From JBGANR01 sp044222225 (lineage in GTDB: Bacteria; Actinomycetota; Actinomycetes; Mycobacteriales; Mycobacteriaceae), in the NCBI GenBank assembly GCA_044222225.1, contig JBGANR010000012.1, forward strand, positions 1-64,000: 64,000 bases of DNA, read 5' to 3'. Shown piece after piece: positions 51,295-60,387 of this stretch. The notes under the pieces were generated by a model. The model worked only from the letters and a program-made list of their open reading frames with translations. It was not told the DNA's origin and searched no databases. Position numbers and translations under genes: made by a program. Each line of letters opens with the position of its first letter. Within the stretch, counting starts at the first letter, position 1.

Positions 51295-53220
51295 TCAGAG
51301 GCGCACGGGGTACGTCCGGTCCTCGATCTCCGGCACCAGCGACTTCTCGACGAAGATCGCGTGCCACACCATGAAGCACAGCACCGTCCACAGCCGGCGG
51401 CTGTTGTCGATGCGGCCCTCGCGGTGCTCGGCCAGCATGTCGAGCACGGCGCGGCGGTTGAAGATCTCGTCGGTCTGGCTGCGGGTGATGACGTCGTGCG
51501 CCCAGTCGAAGAGCTCGGGCCCGGCGAGCCAGTGCCGCAGGGGGACCGGGAAGCCGAGCTTGCGCCGGTGCAGGACGTGCGGCGGCACGATCTGCTCCAG
51601 CGCGCGTCGCAGCGCGTACTTGGTGGTGCCGTGCGAGATCTTGAGCTCGGTGGGCAGCCGCTCGGCGATCGCGAACACCTCGGGGTCGAGGAAGGGCACG
51701 CGCAGCTCGAGGCTGTGGGCCATGTTGATCTTGTCGGCCTTCACGAGGATGTCGCCGCGCAGCCAGGTGAACAGATCCATGTGCTGCATCCGTGCGACCG
51801 GATCCCAGCCCTCGGTCTTCGCGTAGATCGGCGCGGTGACGTCGGTGTGCGTCCAGTCGGGACGGTAGTTCCGCAGAACGGCCTGCAGTCGTGCATCGTC
51901 GAAGCTGCGCGCGTTGCCGTAGTAGCGCTCCTCCAGCGTCTGCGAGCCGCGTTGCAGCAGGCTTCGGCCGCGGACGCCCTCCGGGATGACGCCCGACGCG
52001 CGGCCGGCCAGCCGGCGCAGAGCGGTGGGGAGCTTCTCGAACGGCGCCAGCGACAGCGGCTCCTTGTAGATCGTGTAGCCGCCGAACAACTCGTCGGCGC
52101 CCTCTCCGGAGAGCACGACCTTGACGTGCTTGCGCGCCTCCTGGGCGACGAAGAACAGCGGCACGAGGGCCGGATCGGCGACGGGGTCGTCGAGATACCA
52201 GATGATCTGCGGGATCGACGCCGCGAACTCCTCGGGTGAGACGACCTTGACGACGTGCTTGGCGCCGATCGCCGCGGCGGATTCGGCGGCCACGTCGACC
52301 TCGGAGTAACCCTCGCGCTGGAACCCGGTGGTGAACGTGATGAGGTCCGGGTTGTGACGGATCGCGAGCGCCGCGATCGCCGTCGAGTCGATGCCGCCGG
52401 ACAGGAAGGAACCGACGGTGACGTCGGCCCGCATGTGCTTGGCGACGGAGTCGGACAGCACGTCGGCGATCTCGTCGAAGCGCGCCTGTTCGCCGCCGGC
52501 GGCGACCGGCTTGATGGGGAAGCGGGGCGTGAAGTAGCGGGTCACCTCGGGCGCCCGGCCGGGGCGGACCGTCGCGTAGCTGCCCGATTCCAGCCGGCCG
52601 ATGCTGCGATGCAGGGTCTCGGGCTCGGGGACGTACTGGAACACCGTGTAGTGCTCGATGGCGCGGGGATCGAGGTCGAGGTCGATGCCGAGCTGCGGCG
52701 CGAGCTCGAGGATCGACTTCTTCTCACTGCCGAAGGCCGTGCCCTTCGGGCCGGTGGCGAGGAACATCGGCTTGATGCCGAAGGGATCGCGGGCGAGGAA
52801 GAGCTCGCGCTGCTCGGTGTCCCAGATCGCGACGGCGAACATGCCGCGCAACCGCCGGACGACGTCGACGCCCCAGTGGTGGAAGCCCGCCACGATGGCC
52901 TCGCCGTCGCCCTCGGTGCGGAACTCGGCGCCGACGGTCTTCGCCAGCTCGGCGCGCAACTCCAGGTAGTTGTAGATCTCGCCGTTGAAGACGAGGGCGT
53001 AGCGCTCGGGAGATTCCGGCGGTCCCCAGCGCAGCGGCTGATGACTGTGCTCGATGTCGATGATCGAGAGCCGGTTGAATCCGAACGTGACGTCGCTGTC
53101 GGACCACGTGCCCGGATCGTCGGGCCCGCGATGCCGCATGCAATGGCAGGCGTCGGCGACGGCCGTCGTGACGTCGTCGCCGTGCGGGACGGCGGTGATG
53201 AGTCCGAGCAATCCACACAC
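51295..53220 (-). CDS. asnB: Asparagine synthase (glutamine-hydrolysing)
   Basis: A 641-residue class II amidotransferase. GTG 53220 places the catalytic Cys at residue 2 (VCGLLGLI), which fixes the start; longer frames would block it. Glutaminase motifs are RHRGPDDPGTW and NGEIYNYLELR. The synthetase domain has SFLSGGIDSTAIAALA (PP-loop) and VLSGEGADELFGGYTIYKEP. It makes Asn or amidates envelope substrates; in mycobacteria AsnB amidates peptidoglycan meso-diaminopimelate. Its place next to ctaC equals Rv2201-Rv2200c. No clear promoter was identified in the 383-nt gap to ctaC on this strand. Confidence 0.92.
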   Translation of the reverse strand: MCGLLGLITAVPHGDDVTTAVADACHCMRHRGPDDPGTWSDSDVTFGFNRLSIIDIEHSHQPLRWGPPESPERYALVFNGEIYNYLELRAELAKTVGAEFRTEGDGEAIVAGFHHWGVDVVRRLRGMFAVAIWDTEQRELFLARDPFGIKPMFLATGPKGTAFGSEKKSILELAPQLGIDLDLDPRAIEHYTVFQYVPEPETLHRSIGRLESGSYATVRPGRAPEVTRYFTPRFPIKPVAAGGEQARFDEIADVLSDSVAKHMRADVTVGSFLSGGIDSTAIAALAIRHNPDLITFTTGFQREGYSEVDVAAESAAAIGAKHVVKVVSPEEFAASIPQIIWYLDDPVADPALVPLFFVAQEARKHVKVVLSGEGADELFGGYTIYKEPLSLAPFEKLPTALRRLAGRASGVIPEGVRGRSLLQRGSQTLEERYYGNARSFDDARLQAVLRNYRPDWTHTDVTAPIYAKTEGWDPVARMQHMDLFTWLRGDILVKADKINMAHSLELRVPFLDPEVFAIAERLPTELKISHGTTKYALRRALEQIVPPHVLHRRKLGFPVPLRHWLAGPELFDWAHDVITRSQTDEIFNRRAVLDMLAEHREGRIDNSRRLWTVLCFMVWHAIFVEKSLVPEIEDRTYPVRL

Positions 53221-53603
53221 GGGCCGGTCCTGTCTGTCGAGGGGCTTGGCGGTATCGGTCCGAGCGGTCGGCGCCCGGGCGTCTTGTCGGTGGTGAAGCG
53301 ACCTGGAAACCGACAGCGGGCAATCGTGCCCTTCGCCGGACAAGCAGGACCGTCTCCTGAGACGATGATCGGGTAGCTGCGGGCCGGTCGGTCGCCATCC
53401 GAGTATGCCGCACAGCTGTATCGGAGTGGGTGTCGCCGTCACCGGAAATCGGGGGTCGGCATCGCCTGTGACGGGCAGTTCGTGTCGGTGACGGCCCCGG
53501 GGCGAAAGTCGCGGGCCTGTGGTCTACGCTGCGTAGTAGCTAGCGGTCGCTGGCCGTCGTATCTGTTGGGGTCCGGGCACGTCCGGGCGCAGGAAGGCGA
53601 GAG
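53221..53603. other. Intergenic region between divergent asnB and ctaC
   Basis: This 383-nt stretch has no convincing gene. A TACGCT box at 53525-53530, about 75 nt before the ctaC start, is a candidate -10 for ctaC. GGAAGG at 53591-53596 is the ctaC ribosome site. I see no strong palindrome. Confidence 0.5.
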
Positions 53604-54677
53604 ATGACACAGGGTGGACGATCCGCGAGGAGCCGGCGAACACGCCGCATCGGCGTGACCGCCGTACTCGCTTCGGCGGCCGTGCTGATGTCCGGTTGTT
53701 CGGTCGAAGAGGCGATGCGCTTCGGTTGGCCGGCGGGCGTCACAGATCAGTCCCAGTCGATGTTGCACTTGTGGCAGTGGTCTGTCATCGCAGCTCTGGT
53801 GCTCGGCGTACTGGTGTGGGGCCTGACCTTCTGGACGATCACGTTCCATCGTAAGAAGGCGGGTGAATCCCAGGAGGAGTTCCCCAGGCAGACCGGCTAC
53901 AACCTGCCGATCGAACTGGTGGCGACGGGCGTCCCGTTCCTCATCATCGCGATCCTCTTCTACTTCACCGTCGTGGTGCAGCAGGAGGTCGAGGAGCGCG
54001 CTGACAACCCGGACGTCGTCGTCAACGTGACGGCGTTCCAGTGGAACTGGAAGTTCGGTTACCGCACGGTGCGCGACGCACGGAGCCTCGACGGCGCCGG
54101 TGTCGACGGCGTCTACGACGGCACGGCGCCGAGCCCGTACGAGCTCGGCCCGAAGACCGAGACGCACGAGCACGACGGCCACACGGTCGAGATCCCGGGC
54201 GCCAACAACGGCGACATCGACGAGAAGAAGACGTACCTCAAGTACGACAAGATCGAGGTCCTCGGCTCGACCGATGAGATCCCGGTGGTCGTGGTGCCGA
54301 CGGATTCGCGCGTCGAGTTCGTGCTCAACGCGTTCGACGTGATCCACAGCTTCTGGGTGCCGGAGTTCCTCTTCAAGCGCGACGTGATGCCGTGGGCGGA
54401 GAAGAACCACAGCTTGAACCGCTTCCAGATCACGGGCATCGAGCAGCCGGGTGCCTTCGTCGGACGGTGCGCGGAGATGTGCGGCCAGTACCACTCGATG
54501 ATGAACTTCGAGGTCCGCGCCGTGGACAAGACGAAGTTCCGGGAGTACCTCAAGCAGCGTCAGCAGGGCAAGACGAATTCGCAGGCCCTGCAGGCGATCG
54601 GCGAGGCTCCGCTCGCCACGACCACCAAGCCGTTCCAGGGCGCCAAGCAGTCCGGTTCCCGCTCGCACGAAAGCTGA
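53604..54677 (+). CDS. ctaC: Cytochrome c oxidase subunit II
   Basis: A 357-residue lipoprotein subunit II of the aa3 oxidase. The signal ends in lipobox VLMSGC. Two TM helices follow (SVIAALVLGVLVWGLTFWTI; ELVATGVPFLIIAILFYFTV) and then the CuA domain. CuA ligands are in FDVIHSFWVPEF and CAEMCGQYHSMM (Cys 289 and 293). An inserted acidic loop (residues about 150-205) is typical of actinobacterial CtaC and contacts the QcrC di-heme c1. ATG 53604 has a Shine-Dalgarno site 7 nt upstream. It is followed 3 nt later by ctaF. Gene order matches Rv2200c-Rv2199c. Confidence 0.95.
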   Translation: MTQGGRSARSRRTRRIGVTAVLASAAVLMSGCSVEEAMRFGWPAGVTDQSQSMLHLWQWSVIAALVLGVLVWGLTFWTITFHRKKAGESQEEFPRQTGYNLPIELVATGVPFLIIAILFYFTVVVQQEVEERADNPDVVVNVTAFQWNWKFGYRTVRDARSLDGAGVDGVYDGTAPSPYELGPKTETHEHDGHTVEIPGANNGDIDEKKTYLKYDKIEVLGSTDEIPVVVVPTDSRVEFVLNAFDVIHSFWVPEFLFKRDVMPWAEKNHSLNRFQITGIEQPGAFVGRCAEMCGQYHSMMNFEVRAVDKTKFREYLKQRQQGKTNSQALQAIGEAPLATTTKPFQGAKQSGSRSHES

Positions 54678-54680
54678 CAC

Positions 54681-55100
54681 ATGAAGATCGAAGCGCGGTT
54701 GTTCGAGCTGCTCACCGGGTTCTTCCTGTTCATGGCGGTGGTGTACTGGGTGTGCACGAACATGTTCGCCACGGGCGGCACCGAGTGGGTGGGCGTCGTC
54801 TCGATGATCATGACGGCGGGCCTGACGCTCATCGCCGGAACCTACTTCCGTTTCGTCGCGCGACGCGTCGACATCCGGCCCGAGGACTATGAGGACGCCG
54901 AGGTGTCCGACGGCGCCGGCGAGCTGGGCTTCTTCAGCCCGGGCAGCTGGTGGCCGATCGTCCTGGCCGCCACCGCGGCCATGGTCGGCGTCTCGATGGC
55001 GACGGGCAACTTCTGGCTGCTCGCGTTCTCGGCCTGCTGCGTCATCGCGGCGGCCGCGGGACTGGTCTTCGAGTACCACGTGGGCCCCGAGAAGCACTAG
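54681..55100 (+). CDS. ctaF: Cytochrome c oxidase subunit IV (actinobacterial)
   Basis: A 139-residue four-TM protein. It begins MKIEARLFELLTGFFLFMAV, with the second TM GVVSMIMTAGLTLIAGTYFRF, then the acidic loop RPEDYEDAEVSDGAGELGFFSPGS-type sequence before TM3. This is the actinobacterial subunit IV of the bcc-aa3 supercomplex. It lies 3 nt after ctaC and is co-transcribed. It converges with the reductase gene 49 nt later, where I see no strong terminator hairpin. Confidence 0.92.
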   Translation: MKIEARLFELLTGFFLFMAVVYWVCTNMFATGGTEWVGVVSMIMTAGLTLIAGTYFRFVARRVDIRPEDYEDAEVSDGAGELGFFSPGSWWPIVLAATAAMVGVSMATGNFWLLAFSACCVIAAAAGLVFEYHVGPEKH

Positions 55101-55149
55101 AGATCGGCGGGGCGCTTCTCTGTGCTTGTTGAGGGCTCGATGCGCCTGG

Positions 55150-56424
55150 CTACATCGTGAGCCGTTCCTGGTGGATCCGCCGCGCCGAGACCCCCATGCG
55201 GCGCAGCAGTCGCTGATTGGCCAGGACGGCGGGGTTCGGGCCGACGATGAAGAACACGCCGCGCGCGATCGTCTCGGGCGTCAACGTGTCGCTGAGATCG
55301 TCGCGACGGAATCGGCCGACCTTGGTGGTGACCTGCAGACGGTCGTCCGACGCGGCCTGGTAGTCGGCGAGGACGTCCCGATAGTGCGCGTCTTCCGGGC
55401 TGCGGACGGACCACAGCAGGTGGATCGGCCGCGTGGCGTGGTGGGCGGCGGTGAGGCTGAGGAGCGGCGCGACGCCGGCGCCCATGCCCAGGAAGACGAG
55501 CGGGGTCTCGTCGTCCAGGCTCCGAGTGATCGTGTCGAACCGTCCGAACGGGCCTTCGAGACGGACACGGGTCCCCGTCGTGACGGAGCTCAGCCGGCGC
55601 GTGTAGTCGCCACGCTGGCTGATCGTGAACGTCAGCGTGTGCTGATCGTCGTCGGTGACGGAGAACGGGTGCCATTCTCTGCTCACGGCCGGCGAACCCT
55701 CGAAGCTGACGAACAGTGAGTCGCCTGGTTGCAGGGCGGCGGCCCGACGGTCGAGAGCCACCGCGACGACGCGGGTGGACCGGCCGCGCGCGTCGTTCTG
55801 GACGACGGAGCCGGTGAGGTACGTGTCGCGCGCGATCCACTTCTTCCAGGCGTAGATGCCGAGTGCGCTGACGGTGTACAGATCGAAGAGAACCATCAAC
55901 GTGAAATGCTGATTCACCCGCACGAGCAGATGGGCGTGCAACCAGATCATGGCGACGAGAACCAGATTGAGCCGATGGATCCACAGCGAGAGCCGGCGCC
56001 GGAACACGACCTCGAGAAGCTGCTTGGTCTTCGACAGGAGCGTGGATCGGTCGACGAGCCAGCCGCTCATGAAGAACACGGAGTAGAGCAGCAGGGCCAG
56101 GGCGCCGTAGAAGGCCCAGTTCCCCAGATCGCGGGCGAGTCCGGAGGCATAGGCGTTGTCGCTGTGCAGGTAGGCGGCGGCGAGTGCGAGCACGCCGAGC
56201 ATGCCGTGCAGTCCATAGATGGACGGCAACCCGACCAGACGTTCCAGCCAGGGCGGCCGCACGCTGAGCACGATGGACAGCAGCCACCACGAATACGCGA
56301 ACAGGCCGAAGAAGATGTCGAGCTTCAAGGGCCCCGGTTCGGTGCCGAGCGTGTCGTAGGTGAACACCAGGGGGAGAGGGAAAACGACGGCGAAGGCCCA
56401 GAACAGCAGTCTGGTTCGTGTCAT
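55150..56424 (-). CDS. Ferric-reductase-like transmembrane flavoprotein
   Basis: A 424-residue protein. Six or so TM helices (residues about 1-195) carry the His pairs of a ferric-reductase/NOX-type heme domain (IYGLHGMLGVLALAAAYLHSD; IHRLNLVLVAMIWLHAHLL). FAD binding is in REWHPFSVTDDD. The NAD(P)-binding part has VFLGMGAGVAPLLSL and the C-terminal FIVGPNPAVLANQRLLRRMG. AGGAGG lies 8 nt before ATG 56424. It overlaps the stop of the one-TM gene upstream (ATGA). With the exported flavodoxin it could move electrons from NAD(P)H through heme to an outside acceptor; this path is inferred. Confidence 0.8.
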   Translation of the reverse strand: MTRTRLLFWAFAVVFPLPLVFTYDTLGTEPGPLKLDIFFGLFAYSWWLLSIVLSVRPPWLERLVGLPSIYGLHGMLGVLALAAAYLHSDNAYASGLARDLGNWAFYGALALLLYSVFFMSGWLVDRSTLLSKTKQLLEVVFRRRLSLWIHRLNLVLVAMIWLHAHLLVRVNQHFTLMVLFDLYTVSALGIYAWKKWIARDTYLTGSVVQNDARGRSTRVVAVALDRRAAALQPGDSLFVSFEGSPAVSREWHPFSVTDDDQHTLTFTISQRGDYTRRLSSVTTGTRVRLEGPFGRFDTITRSLDDETPLVFLGMGAGVAPLLSLTAAHHATRPIHLLWSVRSPEDAHYRDVLADYQAASDDRLQVTTKVGRFRRDDLSDTLTPETIARGVFFIVGPNPAVLANQRLLRRMGVSARRIHQERLTM

Positions 56425-56624
56425 CGGCGTGCCTCCTGACGAGTCCGATCGAGCCCGTCGAACCACTGCGACGATCCGGTTTCGACGTCCTGATGCAGAG
56501 CCGCGATTCGGGGTCGCTGGGTGTCTCGTACCTGCTGTGAGTTGACATAGGCGAGCGCCGCCATGGTGATGGCGGCGAGCGTGATGAGAATGATGGTCTT
56601 GTATTTCGGCTTCACGGGCCGCAT
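56421..56624 (-). CDS. Small one-TM protein of the reductase cassette
   Basis: A 67-residue protein starting RPVKPKYKTIILITLAAITM, with one TM helix (about 10-28) and an extracytoplasmic tail of about 40 residues (DTQRPRIAALHQDVETGSSQ, ending GLDRTRQEARR). It has no Cys. The stop overlaps the reductase start (ATGA), so the two are translationally coupled. It lies 35 nt after the flavodoxin gene. It may anchor or assemble the reductase with the flavodoxin. I do not recognise the family. Confidence 0.65.
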   Translation of the reverse strand: MRPVKPKYKTIILITLAAITMAALAYVNSQQVRDTQRPRIAALHQDVETGSSQWFDGLDRTRQEARR

Positions 56625-56659
56625 CGAATGTTCTTTCTGTGGTGGGCGTCGGGGCTCGG

Positions 56660-57340
56660 CTACGGCGCGACGTTGTCGAGCCACGCGTCGACCTGTGCCT
56701 TCGCGTCGTCCATGTCGTCGCGTGAGATCGTGAACGCATTGGGCAGGACCTTGGCGCCGGTGAGTAGCCCGGCGATCTTCTCGTCGGTTCCCGACAGTCG
56801 GCTGCCGCCGTGAGTGCTGAAGAGGATGATGTTCTTTCCGCTGAAGTCGTGCTGTTCGAGGAACGTGAACATCGGCGCGGGAAGGTCGTACCACCAGATC
56901 GGGTAGCCGATGAACACGGTGTCGTAGGCCGCGAGGTTCGGGATCGTCGTCTTGAGCTTCGGTCGCGCGTTCTGCTCCTGCAGTTCCAGCGCATGGTTCT
57001 CCAGCGTGGCGTGATCGAGCGGGAGCGGCTCCGCGGTCTCGATGCGGAAGAGCTGCGCGCCCGTGCGGGCGCCGATGAGCTGTGCGACGTACTGCGTGTT
57101 TCCGAGGACGACGCCGTCGACCACGTGGGTGCTGTTCGCCTGGTCCTCGGTCATTCCGTCGGGACGGTCGGTCTCGGGAACCGAGAAGTACGTGACCAGG
57201 GTGCGGGCGGCGTCCAACGGGGTGTCGACGTCCAGTGGAGCCGTTTCGTCTTCGAGCAGTGAGCAGCCGGCGAGTCCGGCCGTCGCGATGGCCGCGGTGG
57301 CCAGCGCGAGGAAGCCGCGCCGCGACATGTTTTCTGGCAT
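56660..57340 (-). CDS. Exported lipoprotein flavodoxin (Tat signal)
   Basis: A 226-residue flavodoxin-fold protein with a Tat-type signal SRRGFLALATAAIA and a lipobox LAGC near residue 26, so it should be anchored outside the membrane with its FMN already bound. Flavodoxin features are LVTYFSVPETDRPDG (phosphate loop, longer than in cytoplasmic flavodoxins), VFIGYPIWWYDLPAPMFTFLE (a Trp/Tyr-rich FMN loop, as in Flavodoxin_4 family) and ILFSTHGGSRLSGT. GGAG lies 10 nt before ATG 57340. It is first in a three-gene cassette with the one-TM protein and the ferric-reductase-like protein. Confidence 0.78.
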   Translation of the reverse strand: MPENMSRRGFLALATAAIATAGLAGCSLLEDETAPLDVDTPLDAARTLVTYFSVPETDRPDGMTEDQANSTHVVDGVVLGNTQYVAQLIGARTGAQLFRIETAEPLPLDHATLENHALELQEQNARPKLKTTIPNLAAYDTVFIGYPIWWYDLPAPMFTFLEQHDFSGKNIILFSTHGGSRLSGTDEKIAGLLTGAKVLPNAFTISRDDMDDAKAQVDAWLDNVAP

Positions 57341-57589
57341 TCTCTGTTAACTCCGTATCTCGGGCGCATGACGTGCGCGTCTGCCCCGAGAGGTGGACGC
57401 GTCGAAAGCGCATCCATCCAGCAGCTTTCCTCCATCGAGGGTAGGGCCGCCCGCCGGTCGCAGGGAGGAACTGTCAGTACGTCTTTGTCCGGCGAACTGT
57501 GGTGATCGACCGTGCGTCCCGTGTCCGCCGGATGATGACGGGCGGCGGTCACCAGCGTGACCCGCCGCCGTCGGTGGGGAGGGGAACGG

Positions 57590-59218
57590 TCAGTCGCCGT
57601 TCTTGTAGACGCCTCCGTTGGCCTGGACCTGTCGGATGACGGCGTCGGCGTGGTGATGGTGTTCTTCGGCGATCTCGACGTTGCGCTTCTGCTCGTCGAT
57701 CGGGTCCGGGAACAGGAACGAGCCGGAGCCGGGCTTGCCGGCCGAACCGAGCTTGTTCATCCGCTTGGGCAGGACGGCACCCTCGTAAGGCAGCGGGATG
57801 GGGTGGCCGTGGTCGTCGACCGGGCCGAGCGGCTGGTGGATCTCGATGAACTCGCCGTGCGGCAGCCGCTTGATGATGCCCGTCTCGATGCCGTGCTCGA
57901 GCACCGCGCGGTCGCTGCGCTGCAGGGCGATCGCCCACCGGTAGGTGACGAAGTACACCAGGGGAGGTGCGATGAGCAGCCCGATGCGGCCGGTCCACGT
58001 CGTCGCGTTGAGCGAGATGTGGAACTTGAGCGCGATGATGTCGTTCATGCAGGCCAAGGTGAGGATCACGTAGAACGTGATCGCCATCGCACCGAGCCCG
58101 GTACGCACCGGAACGTCGCGGGGACGCTGCAGCAGGTTGTGATGGGCGTCGTCACCGGTGAGCCGCTTCTCGATCCACGGGTAGGCGAACATCAGCGTGA
58201 ACACGATGCCGAGGACGACCACGACCCAGAACACGGCCGGGATCGTGTAGTCGCCCAGGTACAGCTCCCACGCCGGCATCAGACGGGCGAGGCCGTCGGT
58301 GAACATCATGTAGATGTCCGGAGCCGAGCCGGCCGAGATGTGCGCCGGGTTGTACGGCCCGATGGCCCAGACCGGGTTCATCGACAGCGTGCCGGCCATG
58401 ATCGCGATGATGCCGAAGACGACCGCGAAGAAGGCGCCGGCCTTGAGGCCGAAGACGGGCAGGATGCGCACGCCGACGACGTTCTTCTCGGTGCGGCCGG
58501 GGCCGGGGAACTGCGTGTGCTTCTGGTACCAGACCAGCGCCAGGTGCCCGGCGATGAGCGCCAGGATGATGCCCGGCAGTAGCAGCACGTGCAGGATGTA
58601 GATCCGCGGGATGAAGATCATGCCCGGGAAGTCCCCGCCGAACAGCGCCCAGTGGAACCAGGTGCCGATCACCGGGATGCCCATGACGATGCCCGACATC
58701 GCGGCGCGGACGCCGGTGCCCGAGAGCAGATCGTCGGGGAGCGAGTAGCCGAAGAAGCCCTCGAACATCGCGAGCAGCAGCAGCAGGCAGCCGATGATCC
58801 AGTTCGCCTCACGCGGACGCCGGAACGCGCCGGTGAAGAAGATCCGCAGCATGTGCACGATGATCGACGCCGCGAACAGCAGTGCCGCCCAGTGGTGGAT
58901 CTGCCGGATGAACAGACCGCCGCGAACCTCGAAACTCAGGTCGAGGGTGGTCTCGTAGGCGCGGGTCATCCGGACGCCGTTGAGCGGCTGGTAGGCGCCG
59001 TGGTAGGTGACCTCGGCCATCGACGGGTCGAAGAACAGCGTCAGGTAGATGCCCGAGATCAGCAGGATGACGAACGCATACAGCGCGATCTCGCCGAGCA
59101 TGAAGGACCAGTGAGTGGGGAACACCTTGTTGACCTGACGGCGGATGCCGGCGGCCAGGTGATACCGAGAGTCGATGCTCTCGGCCTGGCGTCCCAGATT
59201 CTCTCCCATACTGCTCAT
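57590..59218 (-). CDS. qcrB: Cytochrome bc1 complex cytochrome b subunit
   Basis: A 542-residue b-type cytochrome with eight or more TM helices. The heme-ligand regions are IRQIHHWAALLFAASIIVHMLRIF and GTWFHWALFGGDFP followed by HVLLLPGIILALIAGHLALVW. The Qo-site region near PYNPAHISAGSAPD differs from the PEWY of mitochondria, as is usual for actinobacteria. A long C-terminal extension follows. QcrB oxidises menaquinol and is the target of Q203-type inhibitors in mycobacteria. ATG 59218 overlaps the qcrA stop (ATGA). The operon order ctaE-qcrC-qcrA-qcrB is seen. Confidence 0.95.
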   Translation of the reverse strand: MSSMGENLGRQAESIDSRYHLAAGIRRQVNKVFPTHWSFMLGEIALYAFVILLISGIYLTLFFDPSMAEVTYHGAYQPLNGVRMTRAYETTLDLSFEVRGGLFIRQIHHWAALLFAASIIVHMLRIFFTGAFRRPREANWIIGCLLLLLAMFEGFFGYSLPDDLLSGTGVRAAMSGIVMGIPVIGTWFHWALFGGDFPGMIFIPRIYILHVLLLPGIILALIAGHLALVWYQKHTQFPGPGRTEKNVVGVRILPVFGLKAGAFFAVVFGIIAIMAGTLSMNPVWAIGPYNPAHISAGSAPDIYMMFTDGLARLMPAWELYLGDYTIPAVFWVVVVLGIVFTLMFAYPWIEKRLTGDDAHHNLLQRPRDVPVRTGLGAMAITFYVILTLACMNDIIALKFHISLNATTWTGRIGLLIAPPLVYFVTYRWAIALQRSDRAVLEHGIETGIIKRLPHGEFIEIHQPLGPVDDHGHPIPLPYEGAVLPKRMNKLGSAGKPGSGSFLFPDPIDEQKRNVEIAEEHHHHADAVIRQVQANGGVYKNGD

Positions 59219-60387
59219 GACTTACGCTCCCAGAACGCCGGGCCCACGGGCTCGATGAAGTCGCCGGCGGCGACGAGGTATCCCTGCTTGTCGACGGTGA
59301 GCGGCAGCTGCGCGAGAGCGCGGGCGGCCGGTCCGAATACGGGCTTGCCGTACGTGGTCGCGTCGAACTGCGACTGGTGGCAGGGGCAGAGGATCCGCTG
59401 CGTCTGCTGCTCGTACAGCGACGTCGGGCAGCCGAGGTGGCTGCAGACCTTCGTGTACGCCCAGTAGTCGCCCCAGTTGAAGTTCTCCTGGCCCTTGCGC
59501 TTGACGGCGCGGGCCGTGTCCTCGGGCCGGAGCCGGATGAGCATGACGGGGTTGCGGACCAGCTTGAGGCCGTGCTCCAGCTTCTCGCGAGACTCCTCGG
59601 TGTCGCCGTAGCCGTCCGAGACACGCCACGGGAAGACGGTCTCCATGCCGCCCGCGTCGAGGTCCTCGGGCCGCACCAGGTGGACCTGGAACGGGTTGCC
59701 GGTGTTGCGGCGGAGGTAGACGGTCTCGCCTTCCTTCGCGTCGTAGATCGGCGACCAGCCGGAGTGCCAGAGTTCGGACTTCGTGCCCTTGGCCCACGGG
59801 TTCTTGATGATGCCGCCGAGCATCGCGACGACGCCGGTGAGGGCGAAGGCGCCGACACCGAAGGCCGCGCTGCCGAGGATCATCTTGCGGCGGCCGATCG
59901 TCGAACGCTCGTAGGCGTTGGCGAAGACGGCCGCGGTGCTCCGCTTGTTGACCTCGGTGGAGCCGCCGTCGTGGCGGTCCTGGACCGAGATCTCCTCGGG
60001 GATGAACTTCTTGGTGTAGCTGATGACGCCGATGCCGATCGACAGCACCGAGATGCCGAAGGTGAGGCCGACGAGCGGCGTCCACCAGGTGTAGGCCATG
60101 TAGTTCTCGCTGTGCCAGCCGGATTCGTTCCAGGCGCCGGCCCATTCCCAATGCCCGAAGAGGAAGACTCCGAGGCAGGCGATGGCCGAGACGCCGGCGA
60201 GGGTGAACCACAGGGTGACACTGCGATCGGCGCGCTTCTCGGCCTTGGTGCCCGGGTCCGGGAACCGCTCCGCCTGGTGGACGACCTCGACGCCGTCGAG
60301 CCTGGAACCGAGCTCGAACAGCTCGTCCTTGCTCATCGCGTCGAGTTCGTCCTTCGAGAACTCGTCGTCCTTGCCGTCGTTGCTCAT
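59215..60387 (-). CDS. qcrA: Rieske iron-sulfur subunit of the bc1 complex
   Basis: A 390-residue actinobacterial Rieske protein with three TM helices (about 60-230: AGVSAIACLGVFLFG; PLVGLTFGISVLSIGIGVI; FGVGAFALTGVVAML). A C-terminal [2Fe-2S] domain has CSHLGCPTSLYEQQ and LCPCHQSQFD (Cys/His pairs). The N-terminus is acidic (SNDGKDDEFSKDELDAM). ATG 60387 overlaps the qcrC stop (ATGA), which fixes the start over the longer upstream frame. It passes electrons from menaquinol to the QcrC hemes. Confidence 0.94.
   Translation of the reverse strand: MSNDGKDDEFSKDELDAMSKDELFELGSRLDGVEVVHQAERFPDPGTKAEKRADRSVTLWFTLAGVSAIACLGVFLFGHWEWAGAWNESGWHSENYMAYTWWTPLVGLTFGISVLSIGIGVISYTKKFIPEEISVQDRHDGGSTEVNKRSTAAVFANAYERSTIGRRKMILGSAAFGVGAFALTGVVAMLGGIIKNPWAKGTKSELWHSGWSPIYDAKEGETVYLRRNTGNPFQVHLVRPEDLDAGGMETVFPWRVSDGYGDTEESREKLEHGLKLVRNPVMLIRLRPEDTARAVKRKGQENFNWGDYWAYTKVCSHLGCPTSLYEQQTQRILCPCHQSQFDATTYGKPVFGPAARALAQLPLTVDKQGYLVAAGDFIEPVGPAFWERKS

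Noticed and set aside
57341..57589. Possible extra gene between the flavodoxin gene and qcrB.
   Set aside because: Open frames there have no ribosome site and poor codon use; treated as promoter and spacer sequence.
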